Assembly (NCBI RefSeq): GCF_000743355.1 | Contig: NZ_JQEI01000026.1 | Coordinates: forward strand, 1 to 64,000 | Direction of reading: 5' to 3' | DNA: 64,000 bases | Source of the DNA: Serratia sp. Ag1 | GTDB lineage: Bacteria; Pseudomonadota; Gammaproteobacteria; Enterobacterales; Enterobacteriaceae | Part shown: positions 15,180 through 27,168 of the stretch, in pieces | Layout: each line of letters opens with the position of its first letter | How positions within the stretch are numbered: position 1 is the stretch's first letter | Position numbers and translations under genes: made by a program | The notes under the pieces: model-generated | Database searches by the model: none | Seen by the model: only the letters and a program-made list of their open reading frames with translations | Told to the model about the DNA's origin: nothing

Positions 15180-17102
15180 ATGAAAAGGAATATTAAGTCA
15201 TTATCCTTTATGGTGATTTTTCTGCTTGCTCTGACGGGGTGTGATAACTCGGATAGCGCTACTGCCTCGACGAGCAATCCCGTTAATCCTGCCGAACCCA
15301 TTAACCCTGTTAATCCTATTGACCCCACTGTACCGATTAATCCCATTGCCCCTGTTGATCCTTCTCCTGTAGAACCTGTGGCCCCTATTGAGCCTATTGA
15401 GCCTATTGAGCCCGTTGAACCAGTGACACCACCGGCAGACCGCAGTGGTGCTTGGCCAGCCGCAGCACTTAACGATCCTGAGCTGGTTGGCAAAGAGCCG
15501 GTCATGCCCGTGGTCTGCAAAACGCTCTCAGCTGAGTTGACTCAGAATGCAAAAGGGTTGTTGGATGATGCTATCGACGCCGACCCGGATAATTCGCAGC
15601 CGGATGCCAGCCGCATTCAGGCAGCGATCAACGCCTGTAGCAGCGGTGCCGTTAAACTGGTTGCAGGCAGCGATGGGGAAAATGCGTTCCTGAGCGGCCC
15701 ACTGATGCTAAAAAGTGGCGTGACGCTGTGGGTAGAGCAGGGCGTTACCCTGTTTGCCTCACGTAGCCCGGCAGATTATCAGATTGACGCTAAAAATAAC
15801 TGCGGTGAAACGGCCAGTTCGGATAATGGCTGTAACGCGTTGATTACTGCCACTGATGCGGTGGACAGCGGCGTCGTCGGCGAAGGTATTATCGATGGGC
15901 GCGGCGGGGCAGTGCTAACCACGGGTAAATACGCCAATACTCTGACCTGGTGGGACGTCGGCGCACTCACCAAGACGGTTTCAGGTGCCAACCAGAACAA
16001 CCCTCGGTTGATTCAGGTAACCAACAAGAACTCCGCCAAACCGACCAGCAAGAATTTCACTCTGTATAAGATCACGTTGCAAAATGCGCCTAAATTCCAC
16101 TTTGTGCCGAGTGGGGTGAATGGCGTGACCGTCTGGGGCGTAAAAGTCTTAACCCCTTCTCTGGCCTATACGGTGCCGGGTTATGACTGCCCGGAAGGCA
16201 CCACACCGGCAACGTCTGGCACCCCTAACACCACGCGGGCCAGTACCTGTTTTACCCCGGATACCACCAAAAACACCGACGCGATCGATCCTGGTCAATC
16301 GCAGAATGTGTTGATTGCCTATAACCATATCAGCACTGGTGATGATGGTGTTGCCATCAAATCCCACAATAGCAGCGCCTGTGTTCCGCCGATTGCCGAT
16401 AAATACCTGGGGCAGTTATCGATTTATACCGTCAGTAACGTCAAAATTCTGCATAACAGGCTCTACTTTACCCATGGGATGTCGATTGGTAGCGAAACCG
16501 ACTGTGGGATCAAAGATGTGGAAATCCGCGATCTGACGATTGATGGCCATGATGCTGCTTTTGCTGTCGGCGTGCGTATCAAAACGGATATGAGCGTTGG
16601 GGGAGAGGTGAAAAACGTCAACTATGATGGCGTTTGCATCCGCCGCGCCCAAGAGGCGCTAACCATCGATACCTATTACAGCAATAAAACGGGTCAGGCT
16701 TACCCGGATATTCACGATGTCACCATCAAGAATTATCACTATGTGGATACCCCTGATTCGATTTATAACGGCAACAACGTTCGGGTGACCTTGCGTGGGT
16801 TCAGTTCGGATGGTCAGGATCTGCCACTGAGAAATATCGTGCTCGACAACACGGTGTTTGATAGCACACCGCAGTTAGCCAATAAAGCCTCGGGGAATAT
16901 ACCGGCGTCGCCGTCCTATGCCCAGATCGCAATGGGCCCCGGCTCGGTATCTTTTGCCAACCTGTTGCTGGGCGCGGTAGAAAATAGTGCACCGGAGTTT
17001 GAGGTGCTGGATAACCGCAATCTGCCTGCAGAGAATGCCGAAGCGCCTTACGATTGCAGCCAGGCGTTTGCACTCTACCCCTCAAGCGCATCGGCTCTGT
17101 AA
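15180..17102 (+). CDS. Lipoprotein polygalacturonase-like glycoside hydrolase, GH28
   Basis: The 640-residue protein begins with a lipoprotein signal peptide ending LTGC (C21). A linker of roughly fifty residues follows, built of Pro-rich repeats (PINP, PIEP, PVEP). The rest is a right-handed beta-helix of glycoside hydrolase family 28, with NTDAID near 365, GDDGVAIK near 386, HGMSIGSE near 432 and RIKT near 466. These carry the catalytic Asp residues and the His and Arg that bind uronate. It should hydrolyse polygalacturonan, anchored in the outer membrane and held out by the Pro-rich stalk. I chose ATG 15180 because AGGA precedes it and the signal peptide begins there; upstream in-frame starts (14976, 15168) would bury it. 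Confidence 0.85.
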   Translation: MKRNIKSLSFMVIFLLALTGCDNSDSATASTSNPVNPAEPINPVNPIDPTVPINPIAPVDPSPVEPVAPIEPIEPIEPVEPVTPPADRSGAWPAAALNDPELVGKEPVMPVVCKTLSAELTQNAKGLLDDAIDADPDNSQPDASRIQAAINACSSGAVKLVAGSDGENAFLSGPLMLKSGVTLWVEQGVTLFASRSPADYQIDAKNNCGETASSDNGCNALITATDAVDSGVVGEGIIDGRGGAVLTTGKYANTLTWWDVGALTKTVSGANQNNPRLIQVTNKNSAKPTSKNFTLYKITLQNAPKFHFVPSGVNGVTVWGVKVLTPSLAYTVPGYDCPEGTTPATSGTPNTTRASTCFTPDTTKNTDAIDPGQSQNVLIAYNHISTGDDGVAIKSHNSSACVPPIADKYLGQLSIYTVSNVKILHNRLYFTHGMSIGSETDCGIKDVEIRDLTIDGHDAAFAVGVRIKTDMSVGGEVKNVNYDGVCIRRAQEALTIDTYYSNKTGQAYPDIHDVTIKNYHYVDTPDSIYNGNNVRVTLRGFSSDGQDLPLRNIVLDNTVFDSTPQLANKASGNIPASPSYAQIAMGPGSVSFANLLLGAVENSAPEFEVLDNRNLPAENAEAPYDCSQAFALYPSSASAL

Positions 17103-17108
17103 CCGATT

Positions 17109-17137
17109 AAAGAGTGGGGGATTTCCCCACTCTTTTC
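17109..17137. terminator. Bidirectional terminator between the GH28 gene and lptG
   Basis: AGAGTGGGG (17111-17119) pairs with CCCCACTCT (17125-17133), flanked by A and T runs on each side. It serves the convergent GH28 (plus) and lptG (minus) genes. Confidence 0.85.
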
Positions 17138-17143
17138 ACGACG

Positions 17144-18214
17144 CTATCTGCGTTTCAACAGCATATATATGCTAAGCAGCAGGAACAGCAAGCTCGGCAA
17201 AAGAGCCCCCAGCACTGGCGGTATATTGTAAACCAGGCTCAGCGGGCCGAAGATCTGATCCAGCACGTAGAACAGGAAGCCGAAGCTGATACCGGTCACC
17301 ACGCGCATCCCCATAGGGACGCTGCGCAGCGGGCCAAAGATAAACGACAGTGCCATGAGCATCATCACTGCTACAGAAAGCGGCGAGAAGATTTTGCTCC
17401 ACATATTCAGTTGATAACGGTTGGCTTCCTGACCGCTTTGCTTCAGGTACTTCGCATAATTGTGCAACCCGCTGATAGACAGCGAATCCGGATCTAACGC
17501 CACTACGCCCAGCTTGTCTGGCGTCAGATTGGTTTTCCAAACGCCGGTCAGCGTCTGGGTGCCCGTCACCTGTTTCGCATCGGTCAGATCAGACGTATCC
17601 ACCTGCGAAAGTTTCCATTCGCCATCTTCAAAATTGGCACTGGCAGCGTAACGCACTTTCTCCAATCTGCGCTGATCGTTAAAGTGATAGATGTTTACCC
17701 CAGACAGCTCAGTCTCGCCGGACACCCGCTCGATATAGATGAAGTCATTGCCGTCTTTTGCCCATAATCCGCTTTTGATGGAGAGCAGTGAGCCGCCGTA
17801 CATCTGCTGTGCACGGTAGTTACGCGCCATCTGTTCACTCTGCGGTGCCACCCATTCGCCAATTGCCATGGTCAGCAACACCAGCGGGATCGCCGTTTTC
17901 ATCACCGAACCGGCAATTTGCAGACGGGTAAAACCAGCAGCCTGCATCACCACCAATTCGCTACGTGTAGCCAGCGTGCCTAAGCCAAGCAGGGCTCCCA
18001 GCAGCGCGGCCATTGGGAAGAAGAGCTCAATATCTTTCGGGGCGCTGAGAAGGGTAAATACCCCTGCGCTGAGCGCCGTATAGTCACCCTGGCCGACTTT
18101 ACGCAACTGCTCAACGAACTTGATGATGCCGGAAAGCGATACCAGCATAAACAGCGTCATCATAATGGTGTTGAAAATCGTTTTACCGATATAACGGTCT
18201 AATACACCAAACAT
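17144..18214 (-). CDS. lptG: LPS export permease LptG
   Basis: The 356-residue inner-membrane protein begins MFGVLDRYIGKTIF, as E. coli LptG (360 residues) does. It has three N-terminal and three C-terminal membrane segments around a large periplasmic beta-jellyroll. With LptF it forms the LptB2FG ABC transporter that extracts LPS from the inner membrane and passes it to LptC-LptA. Its start overlaps the lptF stop by one base (TGATG), so the pair is translationally coupled. An upstream in-frame ATG at 18268 would lie inside lptF and is unlikely. Confidence 0.97.
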   Translation of the reverse strand: MFGVLDRYIGKTIFNTIMMTLFMLVSLSGIIKFVEQLRKVGQGDYTALSAGVFTLLSAPKDIELFFPMAALLGALLGLGTLATRSELVVMQAAGFTRLQIAGSVMKTAIPLVLLTMAIGEWVAPQSEQMARNYRAQQMYGGSLLSIKSGLWAKDGNDFIYIERVSGETELSGVNIYHFNDQRRLEKVRYAASANFEDGEWKLSQVDTSDLTDAKQVTGTQTLTGVWKTNLTPDKLGVVALDPDSLSISGLHNYAKYLKQSGQEANRYQLNMWSKIFSPLSVAVMMLMALSFIFGPLRSVPMGMRVVTGISFGFLFYVLDQIFGPLSLVYNIPPVLGALLPSLLFLLLSIYMLLKRR

Positions 18215-19308
18215 CAGGCCGCTCCTCTCAGGCGTTCGCGCAGTCTGCGCATCGGCACGGTATCCCACAGGTTAAGTACCAGCGCAATCGCCAGATACGC
18301 CACGTTCACCAACCATATCCACAGCATGGGATCCAGCTTGCCTTTACCGGCATTGGAGCGCAGCGACGTTTGTATCAGGAAGAAAATAAGATACAGCAGG
18401 ATAGCAGGCAACATGCTCAGCACGCGGCCCTGACGTGGGTTCACCACGCTTAATGGCACCACCATCAGCGCCATCAGGATGACAGAAACCACCAGCGTCA
18501 GGCGCCAATGGAATTCAGCCCTGGCATCCGGGTCGGACGACTCCCACAACATACGCATCGACAGCTGTTCAGACTGGGTGTTATCCAACGTGACGGGGCG
18601 ATGGCCAATCACCGCTTTGTAATCGCTGAAATCCGTAATACGGAAATCACGCAGCAGCGCGGTGCCCTCAAAGCGGGTGCCTTTGTCCAGCGTGACCACC
18701 TGTGAACCATCACGTTTCTGGTTAATCACCCCGTGCTCTGCCACCACCACCGAAGGCCGCTGGTTGCCACTCGGGCGTAACTGTGCCAGGAACACATCAT
18801 CGAAAGTGTTCCCTTTCACGTTGCCGACAAACAGCACGGCAGTGCCGTCCTGTGAAGGGCGGAACTGGCCTTCGGCCATCCCGGCAATGCTCGGGTTGGC
18901 TTTGGCTTCCGCTATCACTTCGTCCTGATTACTGGAAGCCCATGGCCCCAGCCAGAACACGTTTACCGCAGCCAAAGCTGAAGTGAAAAACGCCAACACC
19001 ATGGCGGCAATAATCAGGGTGCGTTTACCCAGGCCACAAGCGTGCATGACGGTGATTTCGCTTTCGGTATACAACCGCCCAAGCGTCATCAAGAGGCCAA
19101 GAAACAGGCTTAACGGCAGGATTAGCTGCGCCATCTTCGGCACACCTAATGCAAGCAGGGATAGTACTAAGTTTGTCGGGATATTACCGTTGACCGCATC
19201 ACCTAACACCTTGACCAGGTTCTGACAAAAAAAGATCAGGAGCAGGATAAACAGGATGGCAATTTGGCTTTTCAGCGTTTCCCGTACCAGATATCTAATG
19301 ATGATCAC
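18214..19308 (-). CDS. lptF: LPS export permease LptF
   Basis: The 364-residue inner-membrane permease is closely similar to E. coli LptF (366). I place the start at GTG 19308 (IIIRYLVRETLKSQ follows at once, matching E. coli MIIIRYLVRETLKSQ). Frames extending to 19395 add a segment not found in the family. It is the first gene of lptFG, divergent from pepA with a 280-base gap that must hold both promoters. Confidence 0.96.
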   Translation of the reverse strand: MIIIRYLVRETLKSQIAILFILLLIFFCQNLVKVLGDAVNGNIPTNLVLSLLALGVPKMAQLILPLSLFLGLLMTLGRLYTESEITVMHACGLGKRTLIIAAMVLAFFTSALAAVNVFWLGPWASSNQDEVIAEAKANPSIAGMAEGQFRPSQDGTAVLFVGNVKGNTFDDVFLAQLRPSGNQRPSVVVAEHGVINQKRDGSQVVTLDKGTRFEGTALLRDFRITDFSDYKAVIGHRPVTLDNTQSEQLSMRMLWESSDPDARAEFHWRLTLVVSVILMALMVVPLSVVNPRQGRVLSMLPAILLYLIFFLIQTSLRSNAGKGKLDPMLWIWLVNVAYLAIALVLNLWDTVPMRRLRERLRGAA

Positions 19309-19573
19309 GCTTATTACGCCTGTGAAAACTTGTCTTTTTGCAGGAAAATCGCTAGTTTCATCGCTAATCCGCCATTTTTTATCATCATGTGGCAACCTTC
19401 ACAGCTAAAATAGTATTAAAACATCAAGCCGTTTGGGTGCCCTATAGGAACAACCCTATAGCCGCCAAAACAGAACATTTACGCAGTTCAGGTTAACATA
19501 CTCAGTTAACTCAATGACGGAAGTACGCTATGAAGTGGGTTATTCTAGCCGTAGCTACCGCCGTTGTCTTTAA

Positions 19574-21100
<1,527 letters not shown>

Positions 21101-21129
21101 ATCCGCGCGGTAAATCAGGTATAATTACC

Positions 21130-21162
21130 AAGGGCACAGCAAGCTGTGCCCTTGCATTTTTT
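21130..21162 (+). terminator. pepA terminator
   Basis: AAGGGCACAGC (21130-21140) pairs perfectly with GCTGTGCCCTT (21143-21153) over an AA loop and is followed by GCATTTTTT. Confidence 0.88.
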
Positions 21163-21177
21163 ACCGGCACCCGGCTT

Positions 21178-21302
21178 ATACCCAATAGCTTTCAAGTTGC
21201 AGCAAGTCGGCAACCGAAGGAATCCCCAGGAGCTTACATCAGTAAGTGACTGGGGTGAGGGAGGGCAGCCAACACAGCTGCGGCTTGAAAGATGAAGGGT
21301 AT
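21178..21302. repeat. Serratia-type intergenic repeat (MITE-like), full copy
   Basis: The 125-base element begins ATACCCAATAGCTTTCAAG and ends CTTGAAAGATGAAGGGTAT, with inverted ends (ATACCC/GGGTAT; CTTTCAAG/CTTGAAAG). An inner nested stem CCCCAG...CTTAC/GTAAG...CTGGGG lies near 21223-21254. It ends one base before the holC ATG, so its terminal GAAGGG appears to serve as the holC ribosome-binding site. Related pieces lie at 32984-33042, 39557-39650 and 52231-52264. Confidence 0.75.
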
Positions 21303-21752
21303 ATGAAACAGGCAACGTTCTACCTCCTCGAACACCCCGATCCCGTTGGCGCGCTCAGTGCACACGAGGCGGTGGCCTGCGCCGTTGCCGCCGAACGCTG
21401 GCGCGCAGGCCAGCGGGTGCTGATTGCCTGTGAAAGCCAGGAACAGGCCCAACGGCTGGACGAAGTGCTGTGGCAGCGCGAGCCGCACCAGTTTGTGCCG
21501 CACAACCTCGCGGGCGAAGGGCCGAGCTATGGCGCGCCGGTCGAGTTGTGCTGGCCCGGCAAACGCGGCAATGCCCCGCGCGATCTGCTGATCGCCCTGC
21601 TGCCGCAGTTTGTAGATTTTGCTACTGCTTTCCATGAAGTGGTAGACTTCGTTCCTTACGAAGACACCTTGAAACAGTTGGCGCGCGAACGTTACAAAGC
21701 CTATCGCAGCGTCGGCTTCCATTTGACCACGGCCACGCCGCCAACTTACTGA
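21303..21752 (+). CDS. holC: DNA polymerase III subunit chi
   Basis: The 149-residue protein matches E. coli HolC (147): conserved [17 protein letters not shown] and [37 protein letters not shown] blocks. Chi with psi (HolD, encoded at 45611 in this window) links the clamp loader to SSB at the replication fork. I chose ATG 21303, which gives [10 protein letters not shown]; a longer frame from 21246 would be encoded by the repeat element. It lies 13 bases before valS, so the two are probably co-transcribed. Confidence 0.95.
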   Translation: MKQATFYLLEHPDPVGALSAHEAVACAVAAERWRAGQRVLIACESQEQAQRLDEVLWQREPHQFVPHNLAGEGPSYGAPVELCWPGKRGNAPRDLLIALLPQFVDFATAFHEVVDFVPYEDTLKQLARERYKAYRSVGFHLTTATPPTY

Positions 21753-21765
21753 ACAACGAAGCACA

Positions 21766-24642
21766 ATGGAAAAGACAAACAGTCATCTCGATACCGCCTA
21801 CGACCCGACACAGATCGAACAGAAGCTGTACGATCACTGGGAAAGCCAGGGTTATTTCAAACCGAATGGCGATACCAGCCAGGAAAGCTTCTGCATCATG
21901 ATCCCGCCGCCGAACGTCACCGGCAGCCTGCACATGGGCCACGCGTTCCAGCAGACCATCATGGATACCATGATCCGCTACCAGCGCATGCAGGGCAAAA
22001 ACACCCTGTGGCAGGCAGGTACCGACCATGCCGGGATCGCCACCCAGATGGTGGTTGAGCGCAAGATCGCCGCAGAAGAAGGCAAAACCCGCCACGATTA
22101 TGGTCGCGATGCATTCATCGAGAAAATCTGGCAGTGGAAGGCAGAATCTGGCGGCACCATTACCCGCCAGATGCGCCGCCTCGGTAACTCGGTTGATTGG
22201 GAGCGCGAGCGCTTCACCATGGACGATGGTCTGTCCAACGCGGTGAAAGAAGTGTTTGTCCGCCTGTATAAAGAAGATCTGATCTACCGTGGCAAGCGCC
22301 TGGTGAACTGGGATCCGAAGCTGCGCACCGCCATCTCCGATCTGGAAGTGGAAAACCGCGAATCCAAAGGTTCCATGTGGCACCTGCGTTACCCGCTGGC
22401 TGACGGCGCAACCACCGCTGAAGGCAAGGATTACCTGGTGGTGGCTACCACGCGCCCGGAAACCGTGCTGGGTGATACCGGTGTCGCGGTCAACCCGGAA
22501 GATCCGCGTTATAAGGATCTGATTGGTAAAGAGATCATCCTGCCACTGGTTAACCGCCGTATCCGCATCGTGGGTGATGAGCATGCCGATATGGAAAAGG
22601 GCACCGGTTGTGTGAAGATCACCCCGGCGCACGATTTCAACGACTACGAAGTGGGTAAGCGCCACGGTTTGCCGATGATCAACATCCTGACTTTCGACGG
22701 TGATATCCGTCAGGAAGCCGAAGTGTTCGATACCTTGGGCGAAACCAGCACCGCCTACAGCAGCGAGCTGCCAGCCCAGTTCCGTGGCCTGGAGCGTTTT
22801 GCCGCGCGTAAAGCCGTGGTAGCAGCTTTTGACGAGCTTGGCCTGTTGGACGAAATCAAACCGCACGATCTGACCGTGCCTTACGGCGACCGTGGTGGTG
22901 TGGTGATCGAGCCAATGCTCACCGATCAATGGTACGTGCGCACCGCGCCGCTGGCGAAAGTGGCGGTAGAAGCGGTTGAGCAGGGCGAAATCCAGTTCGT
23001 GCCGAAGCAGTACGAAAACATGTACTTCAGTTGGATGCGCGACATTCAGGACTGGTGTATTTCGCGCCAACTGTGGTGGGGCCACCGTATCCCGGCCTGG
23101 TACGACGCTAACGGCAACGTGTACGTGGGCCGTAGCGAAGAAGAAGTGCGTCGCGAAAACAACCTGAGTGCCGACATCGCACTTAATCAGGATGAAGACG
23201 TGCTGGATACCTGGTTCTCTTCCGGCCTGTGGACCTTCTCCACGCTGGGTTGGCCAGAGCAGACCGCAGCGCTGAAAACTTTCCACCCGACCAGCGTGAT
23301 GGTCAGCGGTTTCGACATCATCTTCTTCTGGATTGCCCGCATGATCATGCTGACCATGCACTTCATCAAAGATGAAGACGGCAAGCCGCAGGTGCCGTTC
23401 AAAACCGTGTACATGACCGGTCTGATCCGCGACGACGAAGGGCAGAAGATGTCCAAGTCGAAAGGCAACGTGATCGATCCACTGGATATGGTAGACGGCA
23501 TCTCGCTGGAAGATCTGCTGGAAAAACGCACCGGCAACATGATGCAGCCGCAGTTGGCAGAGAAGATCCGCAAACGTACCGAGAAGCAGTTCCCGAACGG
23601 TATTGAGCCGCACGGCACCGACGCCCTGCGCTTTACTCTGGCAGCGTTGGCTTCGACTGGTCGTGATATCAACTGGGACATGAAGCGCCTGGAAGGTTAC
23701 CGTAACTTCTGTAACAAGCTGTGGAACGCCAGCCGCTTTGTGCTGATGAACACCGAAGCACATGATTGTGGCTTCAACGGCGGTGAGATGCAGCTTTCGC
23801 TGGCCGATCGCTGGATCCTGGCCGAATTCAACCGCACGGTGAAAGCCTATCGTGAAGCGCTGGACACCTATCGCTTTGATATTGCGGCAGGCATTCTGTA
23901 TGAATTCACCTGGAACCAGTTCTGTGACTGGTATCTGGAACTGACCAAGCCAGTGGTCAGCAACGGCAGCGAAGCGGAGCAGCGCGGCACGCGCCATACG
24001 CTGATCACCGTGCTGGAAGTGCTGCTGCGTTTGGCGCACCCGATCATTCCATTTATCACCGAAACCATTTGGCAGCGCGTGAAGCCTCTGACCGGCGAAA
24101 CCGCAGATACCATCATGCTGCAGCCATTCCCGGCCTATGATGCTGCGCTGGAAGACCAACAGGCGCTGAACGATCTGGAGTGGATCAAGCAGGCAATCAC
24201 TGCGGTGCGTAACATCCGTGCCGAGATGAACATTGCGCCAAGCAAAATGCTGGAAGTGTTGCTGCGCAACGCTAACGGCGATGCTGCGCGTCGCGTGCAG
24301 GAAAACCAGAGCTTTATCGAGAGGCTGGCACGTTTGGAATCCATCAGCCTGTTGCCTGCTGGCGATAAAGGCCCGGTATCGGTCACCAAACTGGTGGAAG
24401 GCGCGGAGTTGCTGATCCCGATGGCGGGCTTTATTGACAAAGACGCCGAGATCGCACGCCTGACCAAAGAGATGGGCAAACTGGACGCCGAGATCGCCTC
24501 TATCGAAGGCAAGCTGTCTAACGAAGGCTTTGTGGCCCGTGCGCCGGAGGCGGTGGTCGTGAAAGAGCGCGAGCGTCTGGCTGCCTGCCAGGAAGGCAAA
24601 CTGAAGCTGCAGGAACAACAGGCGACCATCGCCGCGCTGTAA
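21766..24642 (+). CDS. valS: Valyl-tRNA synthetase
   Basis: The 958-residue class Ia synthetase has the HIGH-type motif in [15 protein letters not shown] and the KMSKS motif in [10 protein letters not shown]. The CP1 editing domain lies between them and a C-terminal coiled-coil arm at the end (about 890-958). It charges tRNA-Val and hydrolyses mischarged Thr-tRNA. The order holC-valS is as in E. coli. A strong terminator follows. Confidence 0.99.
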   Translation: MEKTNSHLDTAYDPTQIEQKLYDHWESQGYFKPNGDTSQESFCIMIPPPNVTGSLHMGHAFQQTIMDTMIRYQRMQGKNTLWQAGTDHAGIATQMVVERKIAAEEGKTRHDYGRDAFIEKIWQWKAESGGTITRQMRRLGNSVDWERERFTMDDGLSNAVKEVFVRLYKEDLIYRGKRLVNWDPKLRTAISDLEVENRESKGSMWHLRYPLADGATTAEGKDYLVVATTRPETVLGDTGVAVNPEDPRYKDLIGKEIILPLVNRRIRIVGDEHADMEKGTGCVKITPAHDFNDYEVGKRHGLPMINILTFDGDIRQEAEVFDTLGETSTAYSSELPAQFRGLERFAARKAVVAAFDELGLLDEIKPHDLTVPYGDRGGVVIEPMLTDQWYVRTAPLAKVAVEAVEQGEIQFVPKQYENMYFSWMRDIQDWCISRQLWWGHRIPAWYDANGNVYVGRSEEEVRRENNLSADIALNQDEDVLDTWFSSGLWTFSTLGWPEQTAALKTFHPTSVMVSGFDIIFFWIARMIMLTMHFIKDEDGKPQVPFKTVYMTGLIRDDEGQKMSKSKGNVIDPLDMVDGISLEDLLEKRTGNMMQPQLAEKIRKRTEKQFPNGIEPHGTDALRFTLAALASTGRDINWDMKRLEGYRNFCNKLWNASRFVLMNTEAHDCGFNGGEMQLSLADRWILAEFNRTVKAYREALDTYRFDIAAGILYEFTWNQFCDWYLELTKPVVSNGSEAEQRGTRHTLITVLEVLLRLAHPIIPFITETIWQRVKPLTGETADTIMLQPFPAYDAALEDQQALNDLEWIKQAITAVRNIRAEMNIAPSKMLEVLLRNANGDAARRVQENQSFIERLARLESISLLPAGDKGPVSVTKLVEGAELLIPMAGFIDKDAEIARLTKEMGKLDAEIASIEGKLSNEGFVARAPEAVVVKERERLAACQEGKLKLQEQQATIAAL

Positions 24643-24671
24643 CTGCCGCTGGGGTGGCCAGGTAGCCGAGT

Positions 24672-24704
24672 AAAAACAGCGGGTGATTTCCCCGCTGTTT
24701 TTTT
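24672..24704 (+). terminator. valS terminator
   Basis: AAAAACAGCGGG (24672-24683) pairs with CCCGCTGTTTTT (24691-24702) and runs into T-rich sequence. Confidence 0.9.
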
Positions 24705-24798
24705 ATCTCGATTGCCAACAGTTGGCCTGAGATGGTATTAAAAAGCACCAAGTGCGGATCATGCCGCAATAACAATGATCTTGATGGCGAGTGTAAAC

Positions 24799-25302
24799 AT
24801 GACAACAGCAACCCCAGTGTGTCTTCTGGTGCGCCCAATAACGGCGGATGACAACGCCGCTATTGCTCACGTCATTCGCGAAGTCTCTGCCGAACATGGC
24901 CTGACGGCGGATAAGGGTTATACCGTTTCCGATCCCAATCTGGACACGTTATACCAAACCTATAGCCAGCCACTCAGCGCGTATTGGGTGGTAGAGATTG
25001 ATGGCCGGGTTGCGGGCGGTGGTGGCATTGCACCGCTGCAGGGCGGCGAAGCTGACGTTTGCGAATTACAGAAAATGTATTTCCTGCCAGAGTTACGTGG
25101 TCAAGGTCTGGCAAAACGCCTGGCGTTACAGGCGCTGGAGTTTGCCCGTGAACAAGGGTTTCGCCGTTGTTATTTAGAAACCACGGCGACTCTGCAACAG
25201 GCGATCGGCCTGTATGAGCACCTTGGCTTTGAGCATATCAATCACGCCATGGGCTGTACTGGTCACGGCGACTGCGAAGTCACCATGCTCAAAACGCTTT
25301 AA
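24799..25302 (+). CDS. yjgM: GNAT acetyltransferase YjgM
   Basis: The 167-residue GNAT-fold enzyme shows the acetyl-CoA loop [14 protein letters not shown] and a downstream [10 protein letters not shown] motif. It is similar throughout to E. coli YjgM ([21 protein letters not shown]), which is encoded in the same neighbourhood. The substrate is unsettled. I chose ATG 24799 ([10 protein letters not shown]) over 24775 because it fits the family length. It has its own promoter region after the valS terminator. Confidence 0.85.
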   Translation: MTTATPVCLLVRPITADDNAAIAHVIREVSAEHGLTADKGYTVSDPNLDTLYQTYSQPLSAYWVVEIDGRVAGGGGIAPLQGGEADVCELQKMYFLPELRGQGLAKRLALQALEFAREQGFRRCYLETTATLQQAIGLYEHLGFEHINHAMGCTGHGDCEVTMLKTL

Positions 25303-25674
25303 CCTTCACCGCTTTCCTACAGGGCCCATTTTGGGCCCTGAGGTTGATGACAAAGTGGCTTTTTAATCCGAGATACCCGGGTCTAGCGCACCGAGGGGCG
25401 CTCCGGCGGCTTACGCCGCTACGACCCCTTCGGCACGCTCCCCCTAATAACAGGCTTTATCAACAGTCTGAGGGCCCATTTTGGGCCCTGCATCATCATG
25501 GCACCGAGAAGCTAACGGGTTGCCTGCCTGTGATATCAACCGCAAGTTAATCCGCATCGTCCTTAAGGACGATAGTCAGTGTTTTCCTTTCCTTCCTATA
25601 GTGATATTGCCGCCTTTGGTGGCCACAACACCAGTTAACCACTGCGGGTCAAACACTATAAAGAGGAAGCAACC
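25303..25674. other. Intergenic with a duplicated hairpin
   Basis: The 20-base unit AGGGCCCATTTTGGGCCCTG occurs at 25321-25340 and again at 25471-25490. Each copy is a perfect AGGGCCC/GGGCCCT hairpin with T in the loop; the first probably terminates yjgM. GC-rich palindromic sequence between them (25390-25445) may be an intergenic repeat. The rest holds the permease promoter and AAGAGGAAG ribosome-binding site. Confidence 0.55.
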
Positions 25675-27168
25675 ATGAACCTGTCGTCACGGCTTCATGC
25701 CCAGCTTGAACGGGGTAAGGTCGGGTTCCCCACCACGCTAGCCAGTTCGGTTGGGGTGATTATGGCCAGCCCGGTGATCCTGACCGTGACCAGCGGTTTT
25801 GGCATCGGTGGCGATACCTTCGCGCTGGCGATGTTGATCGCCTTTATCATGATGCAAGCGCAACTGACTACCTTCTCCGAAGCGGCGGCGATTATGCCGA
25901 CCACCGGTTCGGTATATGACTATATTTCCTGCGGGATGGGGCGGTTTTTTGCTATTACCGGCACCCTGTCGGCCTATCTGATCGTGCATATCTTTGCTGG
26001 CACCGCTGAAACCATTCTCTCCGGCATCATGGCGCTGGTGAACTTTGAGCATCTCAATACCCTGGTGGAAAGCCACAATGCGTCTTGGACGATCGGCATC
26101 GGCCTGGTGATCATCTTTGGTCTGCTGAATGCATTGGGTATTGAGGCCTTCGGCAAAGCGGAAGTGGTACTGACGTTCTGCATGTGGACCACGCTGATGA
26201 TCTTCTCGATCGCCGGGCTGCTGTTACCCCATGCGGTGCCGCTGGAGGGCTGGTTCGGCAGTACGCTCGACGTGGGCGATCCGCTGGCGGTATTCAGCCT
26301 GGTGGGCATGGCGATGTTCATGTTTGTCGGCTGCGAACTGGTGACGCCGATGGCACCGGAGATTAAACGCTCACACCGCGTTATTCCGCGCGCCATGTCG
26401 TTGGGGCTGTGCGGTGTGGCGACCTGTATGGCGTTGTACGGTGCCGCACTGAGCCATCAGGTGGAGAACGTGGTGCTTGATGCTGCCAATAACGTCCATC
26501 TGCTGGATACACCGATGGCCATCCCGGCATTTGCTGGCCGGGTAATGGGGGACTTTGGCAAATACTGGCTCGGCGTCGGGTTGCTGCTGGCCGGTGCCGC
26601 CACCATCAACACCCTGATGGCAGCGGTGCCACGCATCATGTACGGCATGGTGCTGGACGGTGCGCTGCCGCGCATTTTTGCTTACCTGCATCCACGGTTT
26701 AAAACCCCGGTGGTTGCGATTGCCGCTGCAGTGTTGATCCCTTGTGTGCATGCCATCGCCATTCAGGGCAATCTCGATCGCATCATTCCGATGGTGCTGG
26801 CCGCAGTGTGTGCCTGGGGCGTGGCCTATCTGCTGGTCACCTGTTCGGTGGTGATCCTGCGTATCCGCCGCCCGGATTTGCCGCGTGCCTATAAATCCCC
26901 TTGGTTCCCGCTGCCGCAGATTGTTTCCAGCATCGGTATCGTGCTGGCGATCTGCTACATCACACCGCCGGGTATGAACCCGCGTGATGTCTATATTCCG
27001 TTCGGTATCATGATTGGCCTGACGGCTGCTTATGCGCTGTTCTGGACTTTGTGCGTGCAGAGAGTGAACCCGTTTAAACCGGTGCCGGTTGAAGAAGTGC
27101 TGGAACGTGCCTTTGCCAGAGCGGAAAATGAGGAGGTGGCGTTTGATCGGCTTACTTCCCTCACTTAA
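25675..27168 (+). CDS. APC superfamily amino acid/amine permease
   Basis: The 497-residue protein has about twelve hydrophobic membrane segments and the APC-type N-terminal stretch (SVGVIMASPVILTVTSGFG). It is the first gene of a four-gene cluster with an unknown protein, a short-chain dehydrogenase and MoaF, next to the hpa genes. This neighbourhood suggests uptake of an aromatic amine or amino acid such as tyramine; substrate specificity cannot be read from the sequence. The next gene begins inside its last 26 bases. Confidence 0.8.
   Translation: MNLSSRLHAQLERGKVGFPTTLASSVGVIMASPVILTVTSGFGIGGDTFALAMLIAFIMMQAQLTTFSEAAAIMPTTGSVYDYISCGMGRFFAITGTLSAYLIVHIFAGTAETILSGIMALVNFEHLNTLVESHNASWTIGIGLVIIFGLLNALGIEAFGKAEVVLTFCMWTTLMIFSIAGLLLPHAVPLEGWFGSTLDVGDPLAVFSLVGMAMFMFVGCELVTPMAPEIKRSHRVIPRAMSLGLCGVATCMALYGAALSHQVENVVLDAANNVHLLDTPMAIPAFAGRVMGDFGKYWLGVGLLLAGAATINTLMAAVPRIMYGMVLDGALPRIFAYLHPRFKTPVVAIAAAVLIPCVHAIAIQGNLDRIIPMVLAAVCAWGVAYLLVTCSVVILRIRRPDLPRAYKSPWFPLPQIVSSIGIVLAICYITPPGMNPRDVYIPFGIMIGLTAAYALFWTLCVQRVNPFKPVPVEEVLERAFARAENEEVAFDRLTSLT

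Noticed and set aside
15086..15520. Gly/Ser/Thr-rich minus-strand frame opposite the polygalacturonase start
   Set aside because: It is the complement of the Pro-rich repeats of the lipoprotein linker.
21622..24618. A 998-codon open frame on the minus strand opposite valS
   Set aside because: It is the antisense of a highly conserved gene with strong codon bias; its translation is rich in His, Gln and Val without recognisable domains.
25344..25678. Two short plus-strand frames between yjgM and the permease gene
   Set aside because: They run through hairpins and repeats and lack ribosome sites and family resemblance.
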